Source: Kitasatospora phosalacinea (GTDB lineage Bacteria; Actinomycetota; Actinomycetes; Streptomycetales; Streptomycetaceae). Taken from it: a DNA stretch of 64,000 nt. The position numbers and the translations under genes are program-made. Below, piece by piece: positions 52,649 through 61,400 of the stretch. The first letter of the stretch is position 1; every line of letters starts with the position of its first letter. The DNA is taken from the NCBI RefSeq assembly GCF_030268885.1, contig NZ_BSSA01000008.1, positions 124,001 to 188,000 of the forward strand, read 5' to 3'. Under the pieces are notes generated by a model. That model was given only the letters and a program-made list of their open reading frames with translations, had not been told where the DNA came from and did not search any database.

Positions 52649-53497
52649 ATGACCGACCATCAGGAAGTCCCGCTCGACTGGATGTCCGGCGGCCAGGGCG
52701 CGCCGCCGTCCGCCGAGCTCCGCCCGGAGGTCCCGCACCCGGCCCGGATGTACGACTACTACCTGGGCGGCAAGGACAACTTCCCCGCCGACCGGGCCGC
52801 CGCCGAGCAGGTCCTGTCGCTCAGCCCGCTGGTGCGGATCAGCGCCCAGGCCAACCGGGCCTTCCTGCAGCGGGCCGTGCGCACCCTGGCCGAGCTGGGC
52901 GTGCGGCAGTTCCTGGACATCGGCACCGGCATACCCTCGGCCGGGAACACCCACGAGATCGCCCAGGCCGTCGACCCCGCCGCGAAGGTCGCCTACCTGG
53001 ACAACGACCCGATCGTGCTGGTCCACGGCCGGGCCCTGCTGGCCGGCTCCCGCCCCGGCACCGTCAGCGTCCTGCAGGCCGACCTGCGCGAGCCCAAGGC
53101 GATCCTCGCCGACCCGGCCGTCCGCGAGCTGCTCGACCTCGAACAGCCGGTCGCCCTGCAGCTGTTCGCGATCCTGCACTTCATCGACGACGCCGACGAC
53201 CCGTACGCGATCGTCCGCACCCTGGTCGACGCCCTGCCCTCCGGCAGCTACCTCGCCCTCTCGCACGCCACCGGCGACTTCGCCCCGCCGGAGGACGCGG
53301 CCAAGGGCCCCGCCGTCTACAGGTCCGCGACCGCCCAGCTCAGCATGCGCACCCGCGCCCAGGTGCTGCGCTTCTTCGACGGCCTCGACCTGCTCGACCC
53401 CGGCCTGGTCACCGCCCCGCTGTGGCGCCCCGACCAGGCCCCGCAGGACACCGACCACGAGGTCGCGATCTGGGCCGGCGTCGCCCGCAAGCCCTGA
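52649..53497 (+). CDS. SAM-dependent methyltransferase (DUF574/SCO-type family)
   Basis: 282 residues. The streptomycete-expanded family is recognised by HPARMYDYYLGGKDNFPADR, FLDIGTGIPSAGNTHEIAQ (SAM-binding glycine loop), VAYLDNDPIVLVHGRALL and LFAILHFIDDADDPY. The ATG at 52649 follows GGGGGAG. Members occur in many copies per genome, and the substrate is unknown. Placed between soxR and a sulfurtransferase with no evident operon partner. Confidence 0.88.
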   Translation: MTDHQEVPLDWMSGGQGAPPSAELRPEVPHPARMYDYYLGGKDNFPADRAAAEQVLSLSPLVRISAQANRAFLQRAVRTLAELGVRQFLDIGTGIPSAGNTHEIAQAVDPAAKVAYLDNDPIVLVHGRALLAGSRPGTVSVLQADLREPKAILADPAVRELLDLEQPVALQLFAILHFIDDADDPYAIVRTLVDALPSGSYLALSHATGDFAPPEDAAKGPAVYRSATAQLSMRTRAQVLRFFDGLDLLDPGLVTAPLWRPDQAPQDTDHEVAIWAGVARKP

Positions 53498-53569
53498 CCC
53501 GGCGCCCCGCGGCGGCGGCGCCGGTGGGAGCATGACGGGAGCCCCGCCCCGACGGACAGGACACCCGCC

Positions 53570-54403
53570 ATGACCACCGCACCGCCGCCCCTGGTCGACG
53601 CCGACTGGCTGGCCGCCCGGCTCGGCCGCCCCGGGCTCGTCGTCCTGGACGCGGGCGTCGGCGCGCACCGGCACCCGGACGTCCGCATCCCCGGCGCCCG
53701 GGAGTTCGACCTCGACGGCGCCCTCTCCGACCCCGCCTCCCCGCTGCCGCACACCGCGCCCGCCCCCGCCGACCTCCAGCGCGAACTGCGCGCCCTCGGC
53801 CTCGACGACGACTCCACCGCCGTCCTGTACGACGGCGCGGGCGTGTACTCCGCCCCGCGCGCCTGGTGGATGCTGCGCGCCGCCGGTTTCGACCGGGCCG
53901 CCGTCCTGGACGGCGGCCTGCCCGCCTGGCGCGCCGCCGGGCACCCGGTCAGCACCGGACGACCCGCCGCCGCCCGGACCGGGAACCTGACCGTCCGGCC
54001 CCGCCCCGGCCTGCTCCTCGACCGGGACGCCGTGGCCGCCGCCCTCACCGACCCCGGCACCGCCGTCCTGGACGCCCGCGCCCACGACCGCTTCACCGGC
54101 GCCGCCCCCGAACCCCGCCCCCACCTGCGCCGCGGCCACCTGCCGGGCTCCACCAGCCTCCCCTTCACCGAACTCCTCACCCCCGACGGCCGCTACCTCC
54201 CCCTCCCCGAACTCCGCGCCCGCCTCGCCGCCGCCACCGCGGGCCGCCCGCGCCTCGTCGCCTCCTGCGGCTCCGGCGTCACCGCCTGCGTCCTCGCCCT
54301 CGCCGCCCACCTCACCGGCCACCCCTCCCCCGCCGTCTACGACGGCTCCTGGTCGGACTGGGGCCGCCCGGAGACCGGCCTCCCGGTCGCCACCGGCGCC
54401 TGA
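53570..54403 (+). CDS. sseA: Thiosulfate/3-mercaptopyruvate sulfurtransferase
   Basis: 277 residues with two rhodanese domains. The active domain (about 155-275) has the loop CGSGVTA with Cys233; CG(S/T)GVT is the mercaptopyruvate-sulfurtransferase type. The N-terminal domain, VDADWLAARLGRPGLVVLDAG, is the inactive half. It transfers sulfane sulfur to cyanide or thiols. ATG at 53570 after GGACAGGA. The stop lies four bases from a convergent MMPL gene with no terminator hairpin between. Confidence 0.88.
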   Translation: MTTAPPPLVDADWLAARLGRPGLVVLDAGVGAHRHPDVRIPGAREFDLDGALSDPASPLPHTAPAPADLQRELRALGLDDDSTAVLYDGAGVYSAPRAWWMLRAAGFDRAAVLDGGLPAWRAAGHPVSTGRPAAARTGNLTVRPRPGLLLDRDAVAAALTDPGTAVLDARAHDRFTGAAPEPRPHLRRGHLPGSTSLPFTELLTPDGRYLPLPELRARLAAATAGRPRLVASCGSGVTACVLALAAHLTGHPSPAVYDGSWSDWGRPETGLPVATGA

Positions 54404-54407
54404 GCCC

Positions 54408-56516
54408 TCAGTCGGGGCCGGGCCGGACGGCGGACGCGGGCGCCCGGACGGGCCCGGCGCGGGCGGGGCGGCCGGGCCACCACATGCGGTGGTCGAGGTC
54501 CGCGGTGAGGGCGGTGACCAGCACCGAGCGCACCACCAGGGTGTCCAGCAGGACGCCGAGCGCGACCGCGAAGCCGATCTCGGCGAACCCCACCGCCGGG
54601 AGGGTGCCGAGGACGGCGAAGGTCGCGGCCAGGATCAGCCCGGCGGAGGTGATCACGCCGCCGGTCGCGGCCAGGCCCGCCACCGCGCCCCGCCGGGTGC
54701 CGAGGCGGGCGGACTCCTCCCGCACCCGGGTCATCAGGAAGATGTTGTAGTCGATGCCGAGCGCCACCAGGAACACGAACACGAACAGCGGGAACGCCTG
54801 GTCCTGGCCCTCGAAGTGGAAGACGTGCGCGAAGAAGAACGCGCTGATGCCGAGCGCCGCCGCGTACGACAGCACCACGGTCGCGATCAGCACCAGCGGC
54901 GCGACCACCGCCCGCAGCAGGGCCGCCAGGATCACCAGCACCACCGCCAGCACCAGCGGGATGACCACCTTGTTGTCGTGCGCGGCCGCCCGCCCGGCGT
55001 CCAGCACCACCGCGGTGGAGCCGCCGACCTTCGCGTCCGCGTCCGGCACCGCGTGCACGGCCTCCCGGACGCGGTCGACGGTGGCCTTCGCCGCCGCGGA
55101 GTCCGGCGGGTCGGCGAGCACCGCCGGGAAGTACGCCTCGCCCGCGGCCGTCACCGGCGGGCCGATCCCGGCGATGCCGGGCGTGCCCGCGGCCGCCTGC
55201 CGGACGGCGTCCAGCGGGGCGGCGTTGCTGACCACCGACAGCGGGGCGCCCGTCCCGCCGGGGAAGTGCGCGACCAGCACCTGCTGGCCGGTGACGGAGT
55301 CGGGCCTGTCGGTGAACGTCCCGGCGGCGCTCAGCCCGTTCGCGTTCAGCGACGCCAACCCGGCCGTGCAGGCCGCCAGCGCCAGCGCGGTGCCCACCCA
55401 CACCCTGCGCGGCCGCCCGGCGATCCAGCCGCCGATCCGCGCCCACCGACCGGTCGCGGTCGGCTCCGGCGTGCCGTACTCCGGCCGCACCGGCCAGAAC
55501 ACCCAGCGCCCGCACGCCACCAGCAGCGCGGGCAGCAGCGTCAGCATCGCCACCAGCGCCACCGCCACGCCGATCGCGCAGACCGGGCCCAGGCCGCTGG
55601 TGGAGTTCATCTCGGCGACCGTCAGGCACAGCATCGACGCGATCACCGTCGCCGAACTCGCCAGCACCGCCGGACCGGCCCGGTGCAGCGCCGCCGCCAT
55701 CGCCGCGTGCCGGTCCCGGTGACGGCGCAGCTCCTCCCGGTAGCGGGCGGTCAGCAGCAGCGCGTAGTCGGTGCCCGCACCGAGCACCAGCACGATCAGG
55801 ATGCCCGCGCTCTGCGCGTTGACGGTGAGTCCGGCGTGCGCCGCGAACAGGTACACCACGCCCTCGGCGACCGTCAGCGCCGCGCCCGCGGACAGCAGCG
55901 GCAGCAGCCACAGCACCGGGCTGCGGTAGGTCAGCAGCAGCAGGACGACCACCACGGTGACGGTGGCGTACAGCAGCGTGCCGTCGATGCCCTGGAACGC
56001 CTTCGACTGGTCGGCGCCGATCCCGGCCGGGCCGGTGACGTGCGTGACCAGCCCGGGCTGCGCGCCGGAGGCAGCGGTGGCGCGCAGGCTGTCGACGGCC
56101 GGGGCGAGGTTGGTCCAGCCGCTGTCGCCGGTGGTCACCGGCACCACGGTCTGCAGCGCCTTCCCGTCGGCGGACGCGGTCGGCCCGACCACCGGCGGCA
56201 GGACGTGCGCGACGGTGGCGAACCGCTCGGCGTCGCGCACGGCCTTCGCGTGGTCCTCGACGGTGATGCCGCCGTCGCGCTGGTACACCACCACGGCGTC
56301 GGCGGTCTGCACCGGCTGGAACCGCAGCTGGGCGTCCAGCACCCGGGTGGACTCGGCGTTCGCGGGCAGCCAGCTGGACGCCTGGTTGTCCTCCACCCCG
56401 TTCAGCTTCGCCGCGAGCGGTGCCGCCACCAGCAGCAGCACCAGCCACAGTCCGAGCACCAGCCACTTGCCGCGCCGCCCGCACGGCAGCGCGGCCGCTC
56501 TCCGCCCCGGACTCAT
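54408..56516 (-). CDS. MMPL/RND-superfamily transporter
   Basis: 702 residues, two-half exporter. Helix one is at about 17-37, the proton-relay motifs are VLGAGTDYALLLTARYREELRRH and VALGIDYNIFLMTRVREESARLG, and large external loops lie between. The RWVFWPVRPEYG after the first half is typical of streptomycete members. The ATG at 56516 is backed by GGAGGTG; the frame is open further, but without support. Probably exports a lipid or drug-like compound. Convergent with the sulfurtransferase gene. It is the third MMPL gene in the window. Confidence 0.9.
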   Translation of the reverse strand: MSPGRRAAALPCGRRGKWLVLGLWLVLLLVAAPLAAKLNGVEDNQASSWLPANAESTRVLDAQLRFQPVQTADAVVVYQRDGGITVEDHAKAVRDAERFATVAHVLPPVVGPTASADGKALQTVVPVTTGDSGWTNLAPAVDSLRATAASGAQPGLVTHVTGPAGIGADQSKAFQGIDGTLLYATVTVVVVLLLLTYRSPVLWLLPLLSAGAALTVAEGVVYLFAAHAGLTVNAQSAGILIVLVLGAGTDYALLLTARYREELRRHRDRHAAMAAALHRAGPAVLASSATVIASMLCLTVAEMNSTSGLGPVCAIGVAVALVAMLTLLPALLVACGRWVFWPVRPEYGTPEPTATGRWARIGGWIAGRPRRVWVGTALALAACTAGLASLNANGLSAAGTFTDRPDSVTGQQVLVAHFPGGTGAPLSVVSNAAPLDAVRQAAAGTPGIAGIGPPVTAAGEAYFPAVLADPPDSAAAKATVDRVREAVHAVPDADAKVGGSTAVVLDAGRAAAHDNKVVIPLVLAVVLVILAALLRAVVAPLVLIATVVLSYAAALGISAFFFAHVFHFEGQDQAFPLFVFVFLVALGIDYNIFLMTRVREESARLGTRRGAVAGLAATGGVITSAGLILAATFAVLGTLPAVGFAEIGFAVALGVLLDTLVVRSVLVTALTADLDHRMWWPGRPARAGPVRAPASAVRPGPD

Positions 56517-56722
56517 CGCAGCACCTCCGGCCACCGACGGGGCGGAGCCCGTGCGGCACCGCGCACCCGCCCTCCCAGCATCGCGCCCCGGCCGGAGCCG
56601 CGCACCCGGCGACACGGTGGTCGGCGTTTGCACCCGGGCCCCGTACGGGGACGAACAGACCGAGACACGAACCACCGCGCCGTGGTAGTCAGGACTCCGT
56701 CGACCATCACGGGGGGAATCTT

Positions 56723-57355
56723 TTGACCGCGCCGACCTCACCCGACGGAACGCCGCCGTACCCGAGCGCGCCGCCCGCAGCCGCGGCGCCGGCCCCGCCC
56801 CGCCGGATCGACCTGCAGGGCTGGAGCGCCGTGGTGACCGCCCTGGTGGGCGTGGCCACGCTGGGGGCCGGGTTCGCGGGGGGCTACCTTACCCAGTCAC
56901 AGGGCTCCCCGGGCGGCCGGCCGCAGCCGACCGTGACCGTCACCGTCCCCGGCCCGACCGTCACGGCCACCGTGCCGGCGGCCGCCGGGGCGGCCGCCGC
57001 GCCGACCCTCAACACCCTGCCCAGCCAGCCCCCGAGCAGCCCGAAGGCGAGCACCGCCCGGGTGCTGCTGGCCTCGCCGGACTCCGGGCGCGGCGGGTCG
57101 CGGACGGTGGTCACCGGGCAGGGGTTCCCGCCCGACACAGTGGTCCGGATCTCCTTCGTGATCAAGGCCCTGGGCGGCGGGGAGTACGCGCACCGGGACT
57201 TGCGGGACACCAAGACAGATGCCGCCGGCGCCTTCTCGGTCGAGGTGTCCGTCCCGTCCGACCTGGACCACTACACGGAGCAGAACGCCTACCTGCGCGC
57301 CCAGGTCGGCACGGAGGGCACGCCCACCGAGACGGTGTTCGACCTGCTGCCCTGA
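56723..57355 (+). CDS. Membrane-anchored hypothetical with beta-sandwich outer domain
   Basis: 210 residues from a TTG at 56723, chosen because GGGGGGAA stands five bases upstream and no ATG or GTG fits. Pro/Ala-rich cytoplasmic start, one membrane segment (about 35-57, WSAVVTALVGVATLGAGFAGGYL), a Thr/Val/Pro linker (TVTVTVPGPTVTATVP), then an extracellular domain with VLLASPDSGRGGSRTVVTGQGFPPDTVVRISF, which reads like an IPT/bacterial Ig fold. Function unknown. Convergent with coaE, seven bases away. Confidence 0.6.
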   Translation: MTAPTSPDGTPPYPSAPPAAAAPAPPRRIDLQGWSAVVTALVGVATLGAGFAGGYLTQSQGSPGGRPQPTVTVTVPGPTVTATVPAAAGAAAAPTLNTLPSQPPSSPKASTARVLLASPDSGRGGSRTVVTGQGFPPDTVVRISFVIKALGGGEYAHRDLRDTKTDAAGAFSVEVSVPSDLDHYTEQNAYLRAQVGTEGTPTETVFDLLP

Positions 57356-57362
57356 CCGGCGC

Positions 57363-57959
57363 TCAGCCCCGGCGCCGCTCCAACTGCTGCCACAACTCGT
57401 CGACGCGGGCCGTGAGTTGCGCCAGGTCCCCGCTGTTGTCGAGGACCAGGTCGGCGACCGCCAGGCGGTCCTCGCGGCTCGCCTGGGCGGCCATCCGGGA
57501 GCGCGCCTCGTCCTCGGACATGCCGCGCAACTCGACCAGGCGGCGCAGGCGTTCGGCGTCCGGGACGTCGATCACCACGACGAGGTCGTACAGCGGGGCG
57601 AGGCCGTTCTCGGCCAGCAGCGGGACGTCGTGCACCACGATCGCGTCCGGCCCGGCCGCGAACTCCAGCTCGGCGGAGCGGGCCCGCACCAGCGGGTGGA
57701 CGACGGCGTTCAGCTTCGCCAGCCGGGCCCGGTCCGCGAAGACCACCCGGCCGAGCGCGGGGCGGTCCAGCGAGCCGTCCGGGAGCAGCACGTCCGGCCC
57801 GAACTCGGCGGCCACCGCGGCCAGTCCGGGCGTCCCGGGGGCGACCACCTCGCGGGCGATCACGTCCGAGTCGACGATCACCGCGCCGTGCGCGGCCAGT
57901 TGGCGGGAGACCTCGCTCTTGCCCGCGCCGATCCCGCCGGTCAGTCCGATCCTCAGCAT
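57363..57959 (-). CDS. coaE: Dephospho-CoA kinase
   Basis: 198 residues. Last step of CoA synthesis, phosphorylating the 3' hydroxyl of dephospho-CoA. P-loop [11 protein letters not shown], then [14 protein letters not shown], the HPLVR motif and [11 protein letters not shown] are characteristic. ATG at 57959. Family-length, without the C-terminal extension found in some actinobacteria. Its position near rpsA matches streptomycete chromosomes as I recall them. Confidence 0.95.
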   Translation of the reverse strand: MLRIGLTGGIGAGKSEVSRQLAAHGAVIVDSDVIAREVVAPGTPGLAAVAAEFGPDVLLPDGSLDRPALGRVVFADRARLAKLNAVVHPLVRARSAELEFAAGPDAIVVHDVPLLAENGLAPLYDLVVVIDVPDAERLRRLVELRGMSEDEARSRMAAQASREDRLAVADLVLDNSGDLAQLTARVDELWQQLERRRG

Positions 57960-58054
57960 GCCGCCAGGTTACCGGCCCGTACCCGGCGCGCCGCAGGGGG
58001 CAGCGCGCCGGTTCCCGTTTCCCGGCGCCCGCGGCCCGGGGCGGGGACGGGGCC

Positions 58055-58699
58055 TCAGGCCAGGTCGAGGGACTCCCCGGCGGCCAGCGTGCGGTACTGC
58101 ACGCCGCCGGTGCCGGGGCCCTGCGGGCCGAGCAGCCGCCCGTGGATCGCCTGCCCGGCCTCGCTGAGCGTCGCCTCGTGGATCGCCACCGCCTGCCGCG
58201 GCCGGGCGTCGCGCAGGTAGTCGACCAGTTCGCCCGCCCGCAGCCAGGGCGCGCCCAGCGGCAGCAGCAGGGTGTCGACGGTGTCCGGCGGGACGGTCAG
58301 CGCGTCGCCCGGGTGGAAGACCCGGCCGCCGAGCAGGAAGCCGACGTTCGGGATGCGCGGGACGTCGGGGTGGATCTCGGCGTGCCACTCGCCGTGCACC
58401 GTCACCGGCAGCCCGTCCAGGTCGAACGCGTCGCCCTCGCCGACCACCGTCACCTTCGCGCCGATGCCGTCCAGCTGCCGGGCCACCGAGGAGTTGGTGT
58501 ACACCCGCAGGCCCGGATTGGCCTCGACCGCCGCCCGGACCTGCGCCTCGGTGAAGTGGTCGGCGTGCTCGTGGGTGATCAGCAGGGCGCTCACGCCCGC
58601 CACCACCTCCGGTCCGCTGAACATCCCGGGGTCGATCAGCACCGCCCCCTCCGCGTGCTCGATCCGGACGCAGGCGTGGCCGTACTTCGTCAGTCGCAT
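58055..58699 (-). CDS. Metallo-beta-lactamase-fold hydrolase
   Basis: 214 residues, single-domain MBL fold of the UlaG/YcbL-like type. N-terminal LTKYGHACVRIE, the metal motif THEHADHF (HxHxDH), a downstream HGEWHAEIHPDVPRIPNVGFL and FHPGDAL supply further ligands. Many such proteins hydrolyse lactones, thioesters or nucleotides; the substrate is unreadable. ATG at 58699. It lies between coaE and an MMPL gene, all on the minus strand. Confidence 0.87.
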   Translation of the reverse strand: MRLTKYGHACVRIEHAEGAVLIDPGMFSGPEVVAGVSALLITHEHADHFTEAQVRAAVEANPGLRVYTNSSVARQLDGIGAKVTVVGEGDAFDLDGLPVTVHGEWHAEIHPDVPRIPNVGFLLGGRVFHPGDALTVPPDTVDTLLLPLGAPWLRAGELVDYLRDARPRQAVAIHEATLSEAGQAIHGRLLGPQGPGTGGVQYRTLAAGESLDLA

Positions 58700-58726
58700 G
58701 CGGCCCAGCGTACGACCGGGCCGCGG

Positions 58727-60943
58727 CTAGGGGGCGCCCACCAGGCCGCGCGGCTTGACGTGCGGCTTCACCAGGCGCGGCGCGGGCAGCACCACCGGGC
58801 GCAGCGGGGGCAGTTCGACGTGCTCGTCCAGGCCGATGACCCGGTGCAGGCGGCGCAGCGGGGCGGGCGCCCACCAGTTGAGGCGGCCGAACAGCGTCAT
58901 GGTGGCGGGCACCAGCAGGGTGCGGACCAGGGTGGCGTCCACCGCGACGGCGACGGCCAGCGCGATGCCCATCTGCTTGACCATGAGCATCTGCCCGGCG
59001 GCGAACCCGGCGAACACGATCACCATCAGCAACCCCGCCGAGGTGATGATCCGACCGCTGCGCTGCAGGCCCAGCTCCACCGACCTGGCGCAGTCGTACC
59101 CCTGGTCGTGCAGCTCCTTGATCCGCGACAGCAGGAACACCTCGTAGTCCATCGACAGCCCGAACGCGAAGGCGAACACCAGCACCGGGATCACCGTCTC
59201 CAGGCCGCCGGTCGGCGTGAACCCCAGCAGCGAGCTGAAGTAGCCGTGCTGGAACACCAGGGTCAGCGCGCCCAGCGACGCCCCCAGCGACAGCACGTTC
59301 ATCAGCAGCGCCTTGACCGGCAGCACCACCGACCCGGTCATCATGAACAGCAGCACCAGCGTCCCGGCCGCGACCAGGCCCAGCGCCCACGGCCCGTGCG
59401 AGCCGATCTCGTGCTGGAAGTCCACCAGCGAGGCCGCGTCGCCCGTCACGTGGGTGTCCAGCCCGCCGCGCTCCGCGCGCAGCTCGCCGACCACCCGCTT
59501 GGCCTCCGCGCCCTGCGGGTCGCCCTTCACCAGCACGTCCACGGTCTGCACGCCGTCCGAGACCGGCGTCACCGCCCGGACGCCGGAGACGCCCGGCAGC
59601 TCCGCGACCACCTGGTCCGCGTACTGCTGCGCCTGCTGCCGCGACCCCTCGACGACCACCTGCACCGCCGCCGGGGCCTGGTCCGGGAAGCGCGCCTCCA
59701 CCGTCTCGGCGACCTGCCGGGACGCGAAGCTCTTCGGCAGCACGTCCGCCCCCGAGTTGCGGAAGTGCGAGCCCAGGAACGGCGCGCCCGCCGCCAGCAG
59801 CAGTGCCACGCAGGCCAGCATCACCGGGACCGCCCGGCGCTGCACCCGGCGCACCGTCCGGGAGAAGAAGCCCTCGTCCGGGACGGGCGCGGTCGGTGCC
59901 TTGACCTTCGCCCCCATGAAGCCCAGCAGCGCCGGCACCAGCGTCAGCGCCGCCGCCACCGCGATCACCACCACGCTCACGCCCGCCACCGCGACCGCCC
60001 GGAACACCGGACTGGTGAACACGAACAGCCCGCTCAGCGCGACCGCGACCGTCAGCCCCGAGAACGTCACCGTCCGGCCCGCGGTCGCCGCCGTCCGCTC
60101 CACCGCCTGCGCGATGTCGGCGCCGTGGCCGCGCTCCTCGCGGAAACGGTTCACCATCAGGAGCGCGTAGTCGATCGACAGGCCCAGGCCCAGCACGGTC
60201 GCGATCGGCAGCACGGACGTGTCGATGTCCATCAGCCTGCTGAACCCGAACATCGCCAGCAGCGCCCCGCCCACCGAGGCGATCGCCCCGATGCCCGGCA
60301 GCCCCGCCGCGGCCAGCCCGCCGAACACCAGCACCATCACGACCAGCGTCAACGGCAGCGTGACGATCTCACCGAACCGGGTGTCCTTGGCGGTCTGGTC
60401 CTTGACCTCCTGCTGCAGCACCAGGTCGCCGCCGACCACGGTGTGCGCCCCGTCCGCGTCGATCTCCCCCAGCCGGTCGGTGACCGCCGCCAACTGCTTC
60501 GCCGTCGACCCGTCCGCCATCCGCACGCTCACCAGCGACGCCTTGCCGTCGCTCGCGGTCAACTGCCCGCCCGTCGAGTAGGTGTCCGCCACCGAGACCA
60601 CGCCCGGCAGCTTCGCCACCTCCGCGCTCGCCCGCTGGACGGCCGCCCGCACGCCGTCGCCGCTCGTCGACGGCCCGTCCACGACCGCCGTCACGGTCCC
60701 CTGCACCGGGTCCGCCGCCTGCACGACGGCGGTGCCCGCCGCCGACTCCGACCCCCCGCTGCCGGTGGCCGCCACCGAGCCCTCGAACACCCGCCCGCCG
60801 ATCACCACCCCCACCGCGAGCACCAGCGCCCAGAACGCCAACACCCAACGACGGTGCCGGAAACACACTCGCCCCAGAGCGGCCAACCGGCCGGGAACCT
60901 GGGAAACCTGGACCTCTGCTGCGGTGGAGCGGGAGCTGCGCAT
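58727..60943 (-). CDS. MMPL/RND-superfamily transporter
   Basis: 738 residues, two-half exporter. The first helix is at about 32-50, relay motifs LGLGLSIDYALLMVNRFREERGHG and FAFGLSMDYEVFLLSRIKELHDQG are intact, and the second half has GTLVLLFMMTGSVVLPVKALLMN. The ATG at 60943 has AAAGGCT upstream. The promoter zone to the right is AT-rich and contains small palindromes. Substrate unknown. Of the four MMPL proteins here, this one and the one at 36174 share the SMDYxVF form in the second half. Confidence 0.9.
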   Translation of the reverse strand: MRSSRSTAAEVQVSQVPGRLAALGRVCFRHRRWVLAFWALVLAVGVVIGGRVFEGSVAATGSGGSESAAGTAVVQAADPVQGTVTAVVDGPSTSGDGVRAAVQRASAEVAKLPGVVSVADTYSTGGQLTASDGKASLVSVRMADGSTAKQLAAVTDRLGEIDADGAHTVVGGDLVLQQEVKDQTAKDTRFGEIVTLPLTLVVMVLVFGGLAAAGLPGIGAIASVGGALLAMFGFSRLMDIDTSVLPIATVLGLGLSIDYALLMVNRFREERGHGADIAQAVERTAATAGRTVTFSGLTVAVALSGLFVFTSPVFRAVAVAGVSVVVIAVAAALTLVPALLGFMGAKVKAPTAPVPDEGFFSRTVRRVQRRAVPVMLACVALLLAAGAPFLGSHFRNSGADVLPKSFASRQVAETVEARFPDQAPAAVQVVVEGSRQQAQQYADQVVAELPGVSGVRAVTPVSDGVQTVDVLVKGDPQGAEAKRVVGELRAERGGLDTHVTGDAASLVDFQHEIGSHGPWALGLVAAGTLVLLFMMTGSVVLPVKALLMNVLSLGASLGALTLVFQHGYFSSLLGFTPTGGLETVIPVLVFAFAFGLSMDYEVFLLSRIKELHDQGYDCARSVELGLQRSGRIITSAGLLMVIVFAGFAAGQMLMVKQMGIALAVAVAVDATLVRTLLVPATMTLFGRLNWWAPAPLRRLHRVIGLDEHVELPPLRPVVLPAPRLVKPHVKPRGLVGAP

Positions 60944-61313
60944 GCGGGGAGCCTTTCGGACAAGTCCCCTCAATGTATGCGCGAGTGCGCTTTCGTCCTA
61001 TAGGCGGACGATGAGCCTCATCTCACAATTCCCTTCACATAAACGCCACTTAAGCACCACGCCTCCCCCACCCGGCCGTGCGTGCACGCCCCGCGAAAGT
61101 GCACGGGGAGAGGGAGGGCGCTGCGCGCGGCAGCGGGACGGGAGGAGGGGACGGGCTGCGCCCGGCGGGCACCACGCAGAGGAGGCGCCGCCGCGCGACC
61201 GAGGACGGCCGACGGGCCCGCGACCGCACACAGCACCCGCGCCGCGGAGCCGGCGCACGCCCCGCCCGGCGGCACGCGCGCGGGCGGGCGGGCGAGCGGG
61301 CGGGGCAGCGCAA
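60944..61313. other. Spacer between MMPL gene and rpsA terminator
   Basis: No supportable gene. The left 110 bases are AT-richer and probably hold the MMPL promoter and operator: GATGAG-C-CTCATC (61010-61022) and TCGTCC/GGACGA flanking TATAGG (about 60994-61012). The rest is G/C-rich sequence in which I see nothing convincing. Confidence 0.4.
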
Positions 61314-61361
61314 AACAGCGACCCCCCGCCCAGGGAAACCCTGGAGCGGGGGGTCGCTGTT
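61314..61361 (-). terminator. rpsA terminator with T-tract
   Basis: Arms 61314-61329 and 61346-61361 pair perfectly over 16 bases, with a nested CCAGGG/CCCTGG stem capped by three bases. On the minus strand the stem is followed by TTTTG. An unusually long rho-independent terminator, 40 bases after the rpsA stop. Confidence 0.92.
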
Positions 61362-61400
61362 CAGTCGGCTAGGCAGCCGCCGAAGCGCAGCGCTTCAGCT